Below, piece after piece: positions 19,318 to 29,431 of a stretch of DNA of 43,066 nt (the stretch's first letter is position 1; each line of letters opens with the position of its first letter). Made by a program: the position numbers and the translations under genes. The notes under the pieces are model-generated. The model saw only the letters and a program-made list of their open reading frames with translations, was not told where the DNA came from and searched no databases. Source of the stretch: Clostridia bacterium (GTDB taxonomy: Bacteria; Bacillota; Clostridia; TANB77; CAG-508); contig JAAWPK010000007.1 in NCBI GenBank assembly GCA_022799935.1, forward strand, positions 1 through 43,066. Direction: 5' to 3'.

Positions 19318-20515
19318 ATGAATACAAAAGCCAAAGTTAATAAAAAGGATAACAAAGGAATTACATTGATAGCTCTTATTATAACTATAATAATTTTAGT
19401 GATATTAGCAGCAGTTTCAATACGAGCAGTATTTGGAGATAAAATGGTAAAGGTTGCAACAGATGGGGCTCGGAAATTACGCACAAGAGCAAAAAAAAGA
19501 AGAAGAAATATTTAATAATGTAGAAGATTTTATAAATACGAAAGTTAAAGAAATAACAGGGGAAAAAGAGATAAAGTATTTTCCTGAAGGAAATACAGAA
19601 TATTCAAAAGAACATAAAGTTACAGTTACAATAAATGAAGAATTAAAAAGCCTAAAATATCAATGGGTACAAGAAGGAAAAGAACCAATGGAAAATAAGT
19701 TTATAGAAATAACTAATAAAGAAGAGATAATTACTCAAAATGAAGTATCTGGTATATGGTATGTGTACTTTTTAATAGAAACTTTAGATGAAGAACAAAA
19801 GCTTGAAAAGACAAAAGCTTTTTATTTTGATAATGAGGGACCAACAGTAGAATTAATAGCAGAGCCAATTTCAGAAAAATCGTACAAATTAATAGCAACA
19901 GCAACAAGAGGTAAAACACAAATAAAAAAATATGACTTTTATAAAGGTGATACTTTACTAAAATCACTATCAACAAATGATGAAACAGCAAGTCATATTG
20001 TAGAGAATACAGAAACAGGAGAACAAGAATGCCGTGTAATAGTAACAGATATGGCAAATAATGAAAGAGAAAAAAGTGTTACTGCAAGGACAAAGTTATA
20101 CACTTGGGAGAAGTGGAATATAAGAAGAATTTATACAATGACAAGTACTTTAAAAAAGGAAGACACCTATTTCTTTTCAAAAAATTATGATATATATAGA
20201 AGAGATAGTGTAAGTGGAAGTACATGGAAGCTTAATTTAGTGGCTGCAAATGTTGATTGGAAAAGTTTAAATAACTATCAAGGGTGTTATACAATTTCTG
20301 ATGATAAGACAGAGGTTTTGCATATGAAGTCAATTACTAGTACAAATCCAAATAATAAATGTATAACTGTAAATGTATACTCTTCAAGTACTTTTAAATC
20401 AGAAGAATCTAAAGGAACAACAAAAGTAGAAAATGTTAATTCATCAAAAATTACTACATGGCCTAAAGACGCTATATGTGGCTCATATTATTATGTATAT
20501 ACTGGACTAGAATAA
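19318..20515 (+). CDS. Pilin-like secreted protein with Ig-like region (one CGG +1 site)
   Basis: 398 aa when recoded. The N-terminus has a charged head and the prepilin-like segment KGITLIALIITIIILVILA, which suggests processing after the glycine and a class III signal. In-frame CGG 19471 is codon 52. Skipping the C gives ATDGAGNYAQEQKKEEE and an intact 348-codon remainder. The exterior part contains a beta-rich region (GPTVELIAEP to VIVTDMANNE) like bacterial Ig-like or Big domains. No pilus assembly genes are nearby, so the assembly role is unknown. The same site occurs at the same codon in the paralogue at 26193. Confidence 0.8.
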
Positions 20516-20538
20516 GAAGTATAGTTATAGGAGTAGAT

Positions 20539-20898
20539 ATGAAAAAAAGTGATATAAAAAAGGCTGTTATAACTTTATTAGAAATGATATTGTTAATTAT
20601 ATTAATTGTAGTAATAATTTATTTAGTAAAATCTGAAAATGGATTATTAGGAAAAATGAGTCAAAAGACAGCAAATGAGAAGATAGATACCATAATAAAG
20701 GAATTTATGGAATCAGAAGACGGAGGCGATTTTGAGGATTATCTTAGAAAAATAGATGGACTTGAAGAAATAAAAGTAAATAGAAAAGAAGGAACTGTAG
20801 AGCTTAAAGTGAATGGAAAAGATTTTGTTATAGTAGTAGATAGTGGGAATACAGAAGAAAAGCTAGATGAGTTAGAAGGAAATATAAATAATGAGTAA
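20539..20898 (+). CDS. Small membrane-anchored protein, pilin-like N-terminus
   Basis: 119 aa. The N-terminus has a charged head, then LLEMILLIILIVVIIYLV, a hydrophobic helix with a Glu near its start, as in pilin-like proteins. The exterior part is acidic (MESEDGGDFEDYL, NTEEKLDELEGN). Its end overlaps the start of the next gene, so they are probably coupled. Function not recognised. Confidence 0.7.
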   Translation: MKKSDIKKAVITLLEMILLIILIVVIIYLVKSENGLLGKMSQKTANEKIDTIIKEFMESEDGGDFEDYLRKIDGLEEIKVNRKEGTVELKVNGKDFVIVVDSGNTEEKLDELEGNINNE

Positions 20899-22450
20899 AA
20901 GCAATAGAATTAAATTTAATATATTAATTATTATAGCCATTATTTTGCTTACAATAGCAACTGTACCTAAATCATTTCAAGAGGATACCTTTTATATGAT
21001 AAAGGTAGGAGAATATATATGTGAGAATGGTATAGATGTAGTATTAAAACAAGTAGAACCTTTCAGTTGGCTACAAGGGTTAATATATACTTATCCACAT
21101 TGGTTATTAGATGTAGGAATATATCAGATATATAATTATTTTGATTTTGCGGGAATATATGTATTTACTATACTTGTTGGAATTATAATATATCTACTAA
21201 TATATTATACGAATGTGAAAGTGCGGAAAAAATTATATTATTTCTGGAATTATAACGATAATCAGTATATATATGTTACAGCGGATTTATAGCAGCTAGG
21301 GCACAAGTGATAACTTATATTTGTTTAATACTTGAAATTTTGTTTATTGATAAATTCCTAGAAACAGGAAAAAGAAGATATGCAGTATGGTTGGTATTAC
21401 TTTCTATACTTTTAGCAAATACACATGCTGCATTATATCCAATGTATCTAATAGTATTTTTACCTTATATAGCAGAATATTTGATTGCTTTAGTATTGAA
21501 GAAAAAGGAAAGAAAAAAAGATAGTAAGATAAGTATAGAATACAACAAATTTGCTAAATGGATAGTTTTAATATTTGTATTATGCATTTTTGCTGGATTA
21601 TTAACACCAATAAAAGATATACCATATACTTATATAGTAAAATCAATTCAGGGAAATACTATGGGATTTATAGCAGAACACCAACCAGTAGTTCTTATAC
21701 ATGACCTAAAACTTCTAGTATTATTAATACTTATATTAGGATTGCTAATTTTTGATAAAACCAAGGTAAAATTAAGAGATATGTTTATGCTAATTGGTAT
21801 GGGCATATTATCGATTATATCTTATAAACAATTTCCTATATTTCTTATATGCACAATGTGTATAATTAATAAAATGATTCTTTTAATAATAAATAATAAA
21901 AAAGTTGATAAAAATAAAGAAGAAATAAAATTAAAAAAGAGTAAAAAGTTTTTTAATAAAATAAAGCAAATGTTTCCTAAACTGTTAGGAATAAAAGGGA
22001 TAATTTTTATAATTTTAATTATAGTTATAGTATTTTTACTAGGATATCGAGATATAGTAGAACAAGACTATGTGGATAAACAAGAGTATCCTGTTGAAGC
22101 AGCAAAATGGATAAAGAATAATATAGATATAAAGGACATGAGATTGTTTAATGATTTTAATTATGGAAGTTATTTGCTATTTGAAGATATTCCTGTATTT
22201 ATAGATGGTAGAGCTGATGTATATGATTTAAAATTTAACGGAAATGAGAATGATACATTTTTAGATTATATGTTAGCAACATCACTTAGAATTTGGTATG
22301 AAGATATTATTAATAATTATAGTATTACACATATAATAACAAAATCAGATTCAACATTGAATATGCTATTAGAGAAAAATGAAGAAAACTATAAAATTTT
22401 ATATAGGGACATGTCATTTGTAATTTATAAGGTAGAACAGAAACGGCTAA
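20891..22450 (+). CDS. Polytopic membrane protein, GT-C glycosyltransferase-like (three CGG sites)
   Basis: 518 aa when recoded. A first stretch (20891-21223) is followed by in-frame CGG 21224. Skipping it gives VGKNYIISGIITIISIYMLQ. In-frame CGG 21282 then gives GFIAARAQVITYICLILE and a long open frame. There are many membrane helices, an N-terminal exterior loop (EDTFYMIKVGEY, PHWLLDVGIYQ) and a C-terminal domain with FNDFNYGSYLL and PVFIDGRADVYD, as in GT-C-like integral membrane proteins (inference). The last sense codons contain CGG 22444; with the same rule the protein ends Gly-stop at TAA 22448, otherwise it would run to TAG 22459. Confidence 0.75.
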
Positions 22451-22469
22451 GTTTGACTTAGTCGTTTTT
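22441..22469 (+). terminator. Intrinsic terminator overlapping the end of the membrane gene
   Basis: A 12-bp stem (22441-22452 with 22456-22467, one G-U pair) and a T-run. The stop codon of the upstream gene, by either reading, lies inside the hairpin. Confidence 0.9.
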
Positions 22470-22501
22470 GAATAAATAAAACTTAAATAAATTCAAAACA
22501 C

Positions 22502-22531
22502 TTGAAAAGAATATATACTATGATATATAAT
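22502..22531 (+). promoter_or_regulatory. Promoter of deoD operon
   Basis: TTGAAA (22502-22507), an 18-base spacer and TATAAT (22526-22531), 37 bases before the deoD start codon. Confidence 0.75.
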
Positions 22532-22568
22532 ATGAGCATAAAATACAAAAGAAAGGAGTTTGTACTTT

Positions 22569-23289
22569 ATGACACCACATAATGAAGCAAATATACGGAG
22601 ATATAGCAAAAACAGTTATTATGGCAGGAGATCCTAAAAGAGTAAAATACATAGCAGAAAACTATTTAGAGGATATAAAATTAGTAAATAGTATAAGAGA
22701 AATGTATTGTTATACAGGAACATATAAAGGGAAAGAAATATCTGTAATGGCACATGGAATGGGAATACCAAGTATGGGAATTTACTCATATGAGCTTTTT
22801 CATATATATAATGTAGATACAATTATAAGAGTAGGTTCTTGTGGCGCATTTTCAGATAAGCTAAAATTGTTAGACACAATTCTTGTAGAAAAATCATATA
22901 CAGAAAGTAATTATGCATTTAGTTTTGATGGAAAAAAGTGTAATTTAGTACCTGCAAATAAGGAACTAAATAAGATAATAGAAAATCTTTCAAAAGACAA
23001 AGATATAAAATATGTAAAAGGAACTGTACTTTGTAGTGAATGCTTCGATCCATATTTAGAAGACAAGAATGCAATATTAAATAGAGCACCAAAAGATATA
23101 GAAATAATTGCAGCAGAAATGGAAAGTTTTGCATTATTATACAATGCCAAAAAAGAAGGAAAAAAAGCAGCATGTCTTCTTACAGTATCAGATGTTCCAA
23201 AAGAAGGGAAAGGGATAACTGCAAAAGAAAGACAAACTTCATTAAATAATACAATAGAACTCGCATTAGAAACAGCAAAAATAATTTAA
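22569..23289 (+). CDS. deoD: Purine nucleoside phosphorylase, DeoD type (one CGG +1 site)
   Basis: DeoD cleaves purine nucleosides with phosphate in salvage. ATG 22569 gives MTPHNEANI, then in-frame CGG 22596 (codon 10). Skipping the C gives GDIAKTVIMAGDPKRVKYIAENY, which joins to the canonical N-terminus of the family. The recoded length is 239 aa, as expected for DeoD (about 235). IIRVGSCGAFSD and AAEMESFALL are the substrate-binding regions. The ribosome-binding site is AAAGGAGT. Starting downstream at the internal ATG would lose the family N-terminus and has no good ribosome-binding site, which supports the recoded start. Confidence 0.95.
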
Positions 23290-23306
23290 AATAAAGGAGA
23301 AAAAAT

Positions 23307-24230
23307 ATGGAAAAAACATTTATTTTTGGACACAAAAATCCAGATACAGATTCAATAACATCAAGTTTAGTAATGGAAAATTTAGAAAAGAAATTAGGAA
23401 ATGGAGAAGCAAAAGCATATAGACTTGGAAAAATAAATAAAGAAACAGAATATGTGTTGAATTACTTCAAAGTACAAGCTCCAGAAATTCTAGAAAATTT
23501 AGAAGAAAAATCAAATGTTATTTTAGTAGATCATAATAATTTTTCAGAAAGTGCAGAAGGAATAGCAAAAGCAAATATATTAAAAGTTGTAGATCATCAC
23601 TGTATAGCAAATTTTGAAACATCATCACCACTATTTTATATAGCTGAACCAGTAGGCTGTACAGAAACAATACTTTACGAATTGTATATGATGAACAAAG
23701 TGGAAATTGAGCCTAAAATTGCAGGACTTATGCTAAGTGCAATTATATCAGATACTTTATTATTCAAATCACCTACATGCACAAAAAAAGATGAAGAAGT
23801 AGCAAAAGAACTTGCTAAGATTGCAAATGTAGATATAGAAAGCTATGGAATGGAAATGCTAAAAGCAGGGACAGACCTAAACGAATTTACACCAGAAGAA
23901 TTAATAAACTTAGACTCAAAAGAAAGTGAAGCAGGTTCTGCAAAAGTACAAGTTGCTCAGGTAAACACAGCTTGTATAGAAGAGGTATTAAAAGATAAAG
24001 AAAAAATAGAAAATGCAATAAATAATTTTATAAAAACAAATGGAAGAAATTTATTTGTTTTTGCTGTTACAGATATAATAAATAGTAATTCTCAAATAAT
24101 AGCACTAGGAGATAGAACAGACATAGTAGAAAAGGCATTTAATGTTACTTTAAAAGATAACATGGCATTTTTACCAGGAGTTGTATCTAGAAAAAAACAA
24201 ATAATACCAGTACTAAAAGAAAATGCTTAA
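23307..24230 (+). CDS. ppaC: Manganese-dependent inorganic pyrophosphatase
   Basis: A DHH-family class II pyrophosphatase, 307 aa. Metal-binding motifs are [10 protein letters not shown] (N-terminal), DHNNF and DHHCI. The C-terminal lobe contains [10 protein letters not shown], the substrate-binding region. It pulls biosynthetic reactions forward by removing pyrophosphate. AAAGGAG lies upstream, and it is co-transcribed with deoD and pgi by spacing. There is no in-frame CGG although glycine is present. Confidence 0.97.
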   Translation: MEKTFIFGHKNPDTDSITSSLVMENLEKKLGNGEAKAYRLGKINKETEYVLNYFKVQAPEILENLEEKSNVILVDHNNFSESAEGIAKANILKVVDHHCIANFETSSPLFYIAEPVGCTETILYELYMMNKVEIEPKIAGLMLSAIISDTLLFKSPTCTKKDEEVAKELAKIANVDIESYGMEMLKAGTDLNEFTPEELINLDSKESEAGSAKVQVAQVNTACIEEVLKDKEKIENAINNFIKTNGRNLFVFAVTDIINSNSQIIALGDRTDIVEKAFNVTLKDNMAFLPGVVSRKKQIIPVLKENA

Positions 24231-24276
24231 AATTAGTAAACATAGATTTAAATTAAAAGAAAGTGAGGAAGAAAGT

Positions 24277-25581
24277 ATGTCAAATGTAAAGCTTAATATA
24301 GCGAATGCTGAAATAAGTATGGAGGAGATATTAGCAAATAAGGAAAAAGTTGAAATCATAGATTCTATTTTGCGTAAAGATCCAAATAGTGAAAACAACT
24401 TTTTAGGTTGGATGGAACTTCCAACTAATTATGATAAAGTAGAATTTGAAAGAATAAAAGAAGCTGCAAAAAGAGTTAGAGAAAACTCAGAGGTGTTTGT
24501 ATGTATAGGAATAGGAGGATCATATTTAGGCGCAAGAGCAGTTATAGATTCTCTAACAAATACATTTTATAACTATTCAAAAAGGGAAACACCACAAATT
24601 CTTTATGCAGGAAATAACTTAAGTCCAAATTACCTTACAGATATGTTAGAATTAATTGGAGATAGGGATTTTTCAATAAATGTCATATCAAAATCAGGAA
24701 CTACAACAGAACCAGCAATAGCATTTAGAGTGTTTAGAGAAATTCTAGAAAACAAATATGGAATAGAAGAGGCAAGAAAAAGAATATTAGTCACAACAGA
24801 TAAGGCTAAAGGAGCATTGAAGGAGCTTTCTGATGAAGAAGGATATGAGACATTTGTTGTTCCAGATAATATAGGAGGAAGATATTCAGTACTTACAGCA
24901 GTTGGATTACTTCCAATAGCTGTTGCAGGAGTTAATATAGACGAACTAATGAAAGGAGCAAAATATGCTCAAGACAAATATGCAGACAGTAATATAAAAT
25001 ATAATGAATGTTATCAATATGCAGTAGTAAGAAACTTACTTCATCAAAAGGGAAAAGATATAGAAATACTTGCAAATTATGAACCAAAACTACATTACTT
25101 TACAGAATGGTGGAAGCAATTATTTGGAGAAAGCGAAGGAAAAGATGGAAAAGGAATTTTTCCAGCAGGAGTAGATTTTACAACAGATTTACACTCTATG
25201 GGACAATATATCCAAGATGGAAAGAGACACCTTTTTGAAACAGTATTAAATGTAGTAAATTCAGGTGCAGATATTTCACTTAAGAAAGAAGATGACAATT
25301 TAGATGGATTAAATTATCTAGCTGGAAAAACAATGGATTTTGTAAATAAAAAGGCTATGGAGGGTACAATAAAAGCTCATGTTGATGGAAAAGTACCAAA
25401 TATACAAATAAATATGGATAAATTAGATGAGCAAACAATAGGACATATAATATATTTCTTTGAACTTGCTTGTGCAATGTCTGGAAACTTATTAGGAGTA
25501 AATCCTTTTAATCAGCCAGGGGTAGAAGAATATAAGAAAAACATGTTTAAATTACTTGGAAAACCTGGATATGAAGCCTAA
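24277..25581 (+). CDS. pgi: Glucose-6-phosphate isomerase
   Basis: A glycolytic isomerase, 434 aa. I chose ATG 24277 after GTGAGGAAG rather than the in-frame upstream ATG at 24223, which lies inside ppa[14 protein letters not shown] and [17 protein letters not shown] (phosphate-binding SKSGTT) are signatures, and [12 protein letters not shown] marks the C-terminal region. It has many GGA and GGT glycines and not one CGG, in contrast to radA. Confidence 0.98.
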   Translation: MSNVKLNIANAEISMEEILANKEKVEIIDSILRKDPNSENNFLGWMELPTNYDKVEFERIKEAAKRVRENSEVFVCIGIGGSYLGARAVIDSLTNTFYNYSKRETPQILYAGNNLSPNYLTDMLELIGDRDFSINVISKSGTTTEPAIAFRVFREILENKYGIEEARKRILVTTDKAKGALKELSDEEGYETFVVPDNIGGRYSVLTAVGLLPIAVAGVNIDELMKGAKYAQDKYADSNIKYNECYQYAVVRNLLHQKGKDIEILANYEPKLHYFTEWWKQLFGESEGKDGKGIFPAGVDFTTDLHSMGQYIQDGKRHLFETVLNVVNSGADISLKKEDDNLDGLNYLAGKTMDFVNKKAMEGTIKAHVDGKVPNIQINMDKLDEQTIGHIIYFFELACAMSGNLLGVNPFNQPGVEEYKKNMFKLLGKPGYEA

Positions 25582-25593
25582 AAATGATTATAT

Positions 25594-25635
25594 GAATAAA
25601 ATAAGGTGGCTTTTAAGCCACCTCTTATTTTATTC
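25594..25635. terminator. Bidirectional terminator between pgi and the zinc-ribbon gene
   Basis: GAATAAAATAAGGTGGCT and its complement form an 18-position stem with flanking A and T runs, so it can serve genes converging from both sides. Confidence 0.9.
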
Positions 25636-25678
25636 AGCAAAGAATTACGAATTTTTCCAAAATAACAAAGTTATTTTT

Positions 25679-25903
25679 TTATAAAACTATATTTGGAAAA
25701 TTATCTCCTTTAAGATATCTTTCTACATTTCTAGTACTAATGCCTGTATTAATAGATATAGTTTCAACAGAGCTATTTGAATTCTCCTCAAAGTAATTCT
25801 TAAGTTTAAATATATCCAATTTATCTTTTGGTACACAATTACCACAAACTTCTCCATCTGTTACAAAAAAACTTCCACAACGAACACATTTTTTAAATTC
25901 CAT
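25679..25903 (-). CDS. Small zinc-ribbon/helix-turn-helix protein
   Basis: 74 aa from the ATG at 25903 (MEFKKCVRCGSFF); a GGGGG stretch on the coding strand serves as ribosome-binding site. Two CxxC pairs (CVRCG and CGNC) form a zinc ribbon, followed by an HTH-like segment (TISINTGISTRNVERYLKG). It resembles the small YvyF-like proteins of flagellar loci in layout, but no flagellar gene is near. Probably a regulator (inference). There is no CCG on the plus strand here, so no recoding site. Confidence 0.7.
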   Translation of the reverse strand: MEFKKCVRCGSFFVTDGEVCGNCVPKDKLDIFKLKNYFEENSNSSVETISINTGISTRNVERYLKGDNFPNIVL

Positions 25904-26106
25904 ATTGTTACCCCCATATATAAAAATCATTTGTTAAATTATTCGACATTATTTTATCACAAAAGAGAAATAAATAAAACACTTTTCTTGAAAAAACTAA
26001 AAAATATTTAGATATAGTATATTATTAGATAATTAGTGTATATAAATTTAGAGAATAGTAGTAATAAGAAATAAAATTGGTAAAAAATGAAATCCAATAA
26101 AAAACA

Positions 26107-26135
26107 TTGACTTTTATAACAAAGTGCTTTAAAAT
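26107..26135 (+). promoter_or_regulatory. Promoter of pilin-like gene 26193
   Basis: TTGACT (26107-26112), a 17-base spacer and TAAAAT (26130-26135). The 5' untranslated region is about 50 bases. The remainder of 25904-26106 shows no gene. Confidence 0.7.
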
Positions 26136-26192
26136 GAAGTTAGCAAAATAGACTATTAGAAAAATCGAATATAAACAAAGGAATAAAAAAGT

Positions 26193-27550
26193 ATGAAAGA
26201 TAAAATTAATTTAAATATAATGAAAGAGCAAGGTATTACATTAATAGCCCTAATAATAACAATCATAATCCTAGTAATACTTGCAAGTGTTGCGATAAAG
26301 TCATTAATGGATAGTAGAATAATAGAAGTTGCAGCAGATGGAACACGGAAATTATGTAACAGAACAAAGAAATGAAGAAAATGTACTTAATGAAGTAGAA
26401 GAACATTTAAATAAAGTAATAAACAAAAGACCATATATACAAAGTATAAATGTAAAAGAAAAGACAACAAATTCAGTAGTAATAATAGGAAAAGGAACAG
26501 ATGAAGATGATGAAAAAATAAAATATACATTATACTTTGGAGAAGATAAAGAGAATTTAGAACAACAAGGAGAAGCAAGAGAAGTAGAAAGAGAAACAGA
26601 AGAAGAATGGAATATAACAGGACTAAAAGATAACACAAAATACTATTATATGCTAGAAATAGAAGATAGATATGTAAAAGTACAAAGTGAAATAAGAGAA
26701 GTAATAACAGATAGAATAAATACAGCACCAGTAATAGAAGAAGTAAGAACTAGCAAAGATATAAATGGAGAAACAGGAAAGAATTGGTTTAAGGCAGTAA
26801 CAAGAGGAACAGATGAAGAAGGAGATAAACTAATATATACATTAAAGATGTGGAAGAAGGCAAATGAAGAAGTAAACGAGCAAGAACTAGTAAAAGGAGA
26901 ACCAACCAAAAAGATAAGTAAAGAAAACATAACATCAGGAGAAGAAGTAGAACTAGAAATAACAGATTTAGAAGAATATACAGAATATGTATATAGAATA
27001 GAAATAGCAGATACACAAGATGTAACAGAAGGAATACTAGGCAAGATAAGAACATATTGTTCTGGAAAAGGAAAAATTTGTCAGGGAGAAGAAGAATGTG
27101 AATTTTGCGTACGGTAGTGGATTCTGCAAACATACGAAACTAACTTCAATTGAAACGATTAGTGTTACAATTATATGCCCAAATGATTCATCACATAAAG
27201 CTACATCTGCTATAGGATATAAGTGTAAATCTTGTAATAATGAAATATGGAGAGAACCTCCAAATTTTGGACATACATGTATTTCTGATGGATACTATAT
27301 AGCGGCTTACTTAGCAATGAAAAACAAACCAAAGGCTGGCTCTACTGTAGTGAGTGATATTATACCAACATCCTCTACAATAACATCTAATTCTGCTCGC
27401 ATTTTTGAAGCTTTATATGGTCCAATCTCATGTGAAAAATGTATTAATGGAAAAGTTATATGTAGCCATGGATTTACAGAAGAACATGAATATTGTATTC
27501 ATACAACAGATGATATAGATCACAAGTGGCATTATTCTAAAGCTAAGTAA
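26193..27550 (+). CDS. Pilin-like protein with Fn3-like repeats and Cys-rich end (two CGG +1 sites)
   Basis: 451 aa when recoded. The prepilin-like N-terminus QGITLIALIITIIILVILA is followed by AADGT, then in-frame CGG 26346 (codon 52); the skip gives GNYVTEQRNEEN. Two Fn3-like repeats follow (about 75-170 and 175-285), each with a TKYYY/TEYVY-type end. A second in-frame CGG (27112) lies in a Cys-rich linker; the skip gives FCVGSGFCKHTKL and continues to TAA 27550. The C-terminal part holds several CxxC pairs (CKSCNN, CEKCINGK) and may bind metal or form disulphides. The segment CSGKGKICQG to CVGSGFC recalls DnaJ-type CxxCxGxG knuckles loosely. Confidence 0.8.
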
Positions 27551-27600
27551 TCTTATAATTTGCATGATTAAGATAAAACTATGGTAAAGAGCAATTAATA

Positions 27601-27650
27601 TATAAACAAATAAAATGGTAGTCTAATGATTACTGTTTTATTTGTTTATA
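27601..27650 (+). terminator. Long hairpin terminator after pilin-like gene
   Basis: A 23-position stem with three G-U pairs and a 4-base loop, A-rich on the left arm and T-rich on the right. It can terminate from either direction. Confidence 0.8.
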
Positions 27651-27763
27651 AAATAATTTTAAAAATACAAAAAATTCCAAATAAACTTATTTTTAATAAA
27701 TATAATTTTATAAAAAATGCAAATAATATTTATTGCAAAAAGTAAGAAAGGAATGATTAGAAA

Positions 27764-27943
27764 ATGGATAATAAACAAAAAATAAATTGTACAGTAAATA
27801 GTTGCAAATATAATAATTGTGATTCTTGTGAATGTACTCTAAATCAAATAACAGTAGAACCAATAGATGAATGCGAAACATGTACACCTGATGAATCAAT
27901 GTGCGGAAGTTATGAATATAATGAACAAGATGATGATGAATAG
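27764..27943 (+). CDS. DUF1540 small cysteine-rich protein
   Basis: 59 aa with INCTVNSCKYNNCDSCECTLNQI and later CETCTPDESMCGSY, the spaced-cysteine pattern of DUF1540, found in many Clostridia and likely a metal-binding protein. AAAGGA lies upstream. TGC-GGA at 27904 has CGG outside codon phase and is read straight. Confidence 0.85.
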   Translation: MDNKQKINCTVNSCKYNNCDSCECTLNQITVEPIDECETCTPDESMCGSYEYNEQDDDE

Positions 27944-27947
27944 TTAA

Positions 27948-27993
27948 AAATAAGGAATAATAAGTTATTTTTATGATTTATTATTCCTTATTT
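27948..27993. terminator. Bidirectional terminator between DUF1540 gene and rluA-type gene
   Basis: A perfect 16-bp stem (27948-27963 with 27978-27993) with A-rich and T-rich flanks. The recoded rluA stop codon (27981-27983 on the minus strand) lies inside it, as is common for convergent compact genes. Confidence 0.9.
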
Positions 27994-28843
27994 ATACATA
28001 TTTCTTTACCATTTAAATAGTTAAGTATACCAGAATCAGATTTAAAATTAAAACAAATTTTGTAAGCAGTCAAATTTTGGGTCTTTTCATTAAAGGATTT
28101 ATTAACTTCATTTATTCCATACTTTCCGATCTCCAATTATAGGATGACCAATATACTTAAGATGTGCACGAATCTGATGTGTTCTACCAGTATGAAGAAT
28201 TACTTCTAAGATACTATAATTTTCAGGAATATATTCATCTAGAACTGTATATTCTGTAATAATTGGCTTGTAGCCTTTTTTATTTTCTTTACTAATATAA
28301 ACCATAGACTTTTTTGTATCTTTAAAAAGATAGGCATTCAATATACTATGCTTTTTGTCTAAAATACCAAAAACTTTACATTTATAAAATTTTGTGATTT
28401 CATGACTTTTGAATTTAGAAAGTAAAATATCCAAAGATTCATTATTTTTAGCAAATAAAACGAGACCATTAGTATTCATATCTAATCTATGGCAAGGTTT
28501 AGGAAAAATGTCTGAATATTTTTTAGATACTATGTCAGACAAAGAGTTGTTTCCGAGTAACTTCTAAATTCTTAGGTTTGTTTATAACTAAAATATTATC
28601 ATCTTCATAAACAATATCCAAAGAAAAGTCTTTATCAAAGAGATATTTATCAAGAATATAGAGAGTTACATTATCAGATGTATGAAGAATAACATTTTCA
28701 GAAACTTTAATATTATTTATACGAATATTTTTCTTTCTAAGAGCTTTAAAAAAGGTATTTTTTGTAAGACAAGGAAAACTATCCATTAGGAAAGTTTTTA
28801 AGTCTTTATTATTAAATTTTTTATTTACAATTAAACTTCTCAT
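27981..28843 (-). CDS. RluA-family pseudouridine synthase (two CGG +1 sites, minus strand)
   Basis: 286 aa when recoded; isomerises specific uridines in 23S rRNA or tRNA. It starts at ATG 28843 (MRSLIVNKKF), with an S4-like N-terminal domain and then IVYEDDNILVINKPKNLEVT. In-frame CGG at 28555-28553 follows; the skip gives GNNSLSDIVSKKYSD and the catalytic HRLDMNTNGLVLF. A second in-frame CGG (28128-28126) lies in HPIIGD; the skip gives GKYGINEVNKSF, then LTAYKICFNF and LNYLNGKEIC, the normal family C-terminus. Read without a shift, the protein would stop 11 codons on and lose that end. Which RluA subgroup it belongs to is open. Confidence 0.92.
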
Positions 28844-28850
28844 ATGACAT

Positions 28851-28879
28851 ATTATACAAGAAAATAAAAAAAAGAGCAA
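28851..28879 (-). promoter_or_regulatory. Promoter of rluA-type gene, possibly leaderless
   Basis: On the minus strand, TTGCTC (28879-28874), a 17-base spacer and TATAAT (28856-28851). The ATG (28843) lies about 7 bases after the -10, and no Shine-Dalgarno sequence fits between. The message would start at or next to the start codon. Confidence 0.55.
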
Positions 28880-28898
28880 TATTTTGCAAAACTTAGTA

Positions 28899-28927
28899 TT
28901 GATAAAAAGGAATAAATTAGATATAAT
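28899..28927 (+). promoter_or_regulatory. Promoter of pilin-like gene 28961
   Basis: TTGATA (28899-28904), a 17-base spacer and TATAAT (28922-28927), divergent from the rluA promoter. Confidence 0.8.
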
Positions 28928-28960
28928 AAACAAAAAGCTGAAAAAAATTAGGAGGAACTT

Positions 28961-29422
28961 ATGAATAATATAAGAAGTAACAAAGGAATAACAATACTTA
29001 GTTTACTTGTAACTGTAGTTGTACTTGTAATACTTGCAGGTACAGCAATTAAAGCTAGCGTATCATTTTCAGGAAGAACCAAATTTAAAAATCTAGAAAC
29101 AGAATTACTATTAATACAAAACAAATGTAAAGTTTTAGCAGATAAACAAGCTATAGGAGAGGTAGAAGAAAAAGACTTATATGGAATAAAACAAACAGAA
29201 GGCCCATATGCAGGATGGTATTTATTAACGGAAGCGAACCTTTATGATATGGATTTAAGAGATTTGATTAAAAATGTTGAAAAAGATACAGATGGAAATA
29301 CAATAGATGGGTACTATGTAAATTATGAAGATAATAATGTGGCTTATGGACCAGGAGTAGCTTATGAGGGAAAAGAATATCATAAATTATCTGAGATAAA
29401 AGAATATGTACCTCATAATTAA
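28961..29422 (+). CDS. Pilin-like protein, 153 aa
   Basis: The N-terminus NKGITILSLLVTVVVLVILA is of prepilin type, followed by an alpha-helix with a KFKNLETELLLIQNKCK pattern and a short globular part. No recoding site. ACG-GAA at 29229 has CGG in another phase. It probably shares a transcript with rnhB, which starts 9 bases on. No pilus machinery is nearby. Confidence 0.75.
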   Translation: MNNIRSNKGITILSLLVTVVVLVILAGTAIKASVSFSGRTKFKNLETELLLIQNKCKVLADKQAIGEVEEKDLYGIKQTEGPYAGWYLLTEANLYDMDLRDLIKNVEKDTDGNTIDGYYVNYEDNNVAYGPGVAYEGKEYHKLSEIKEYVPHN

Positions 29423-29431
29423 GGAGAAGAA

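Noticed and set aside
24223-24276. Upstream in-frame start of pgi
   Set aside because: Lies within ppaC without a good ribosome-binding site; ATG 24277 has GTGAGGAAG and fits family length.
26352-27133. Long hydrophobic ORFs on the minus strand opposite the pilin-like genes and elsewhere
   Set aside because: Shadow frames of acidic, Lys/Glu-rich AT-rich genes; no ribosome-binding sites or family features.
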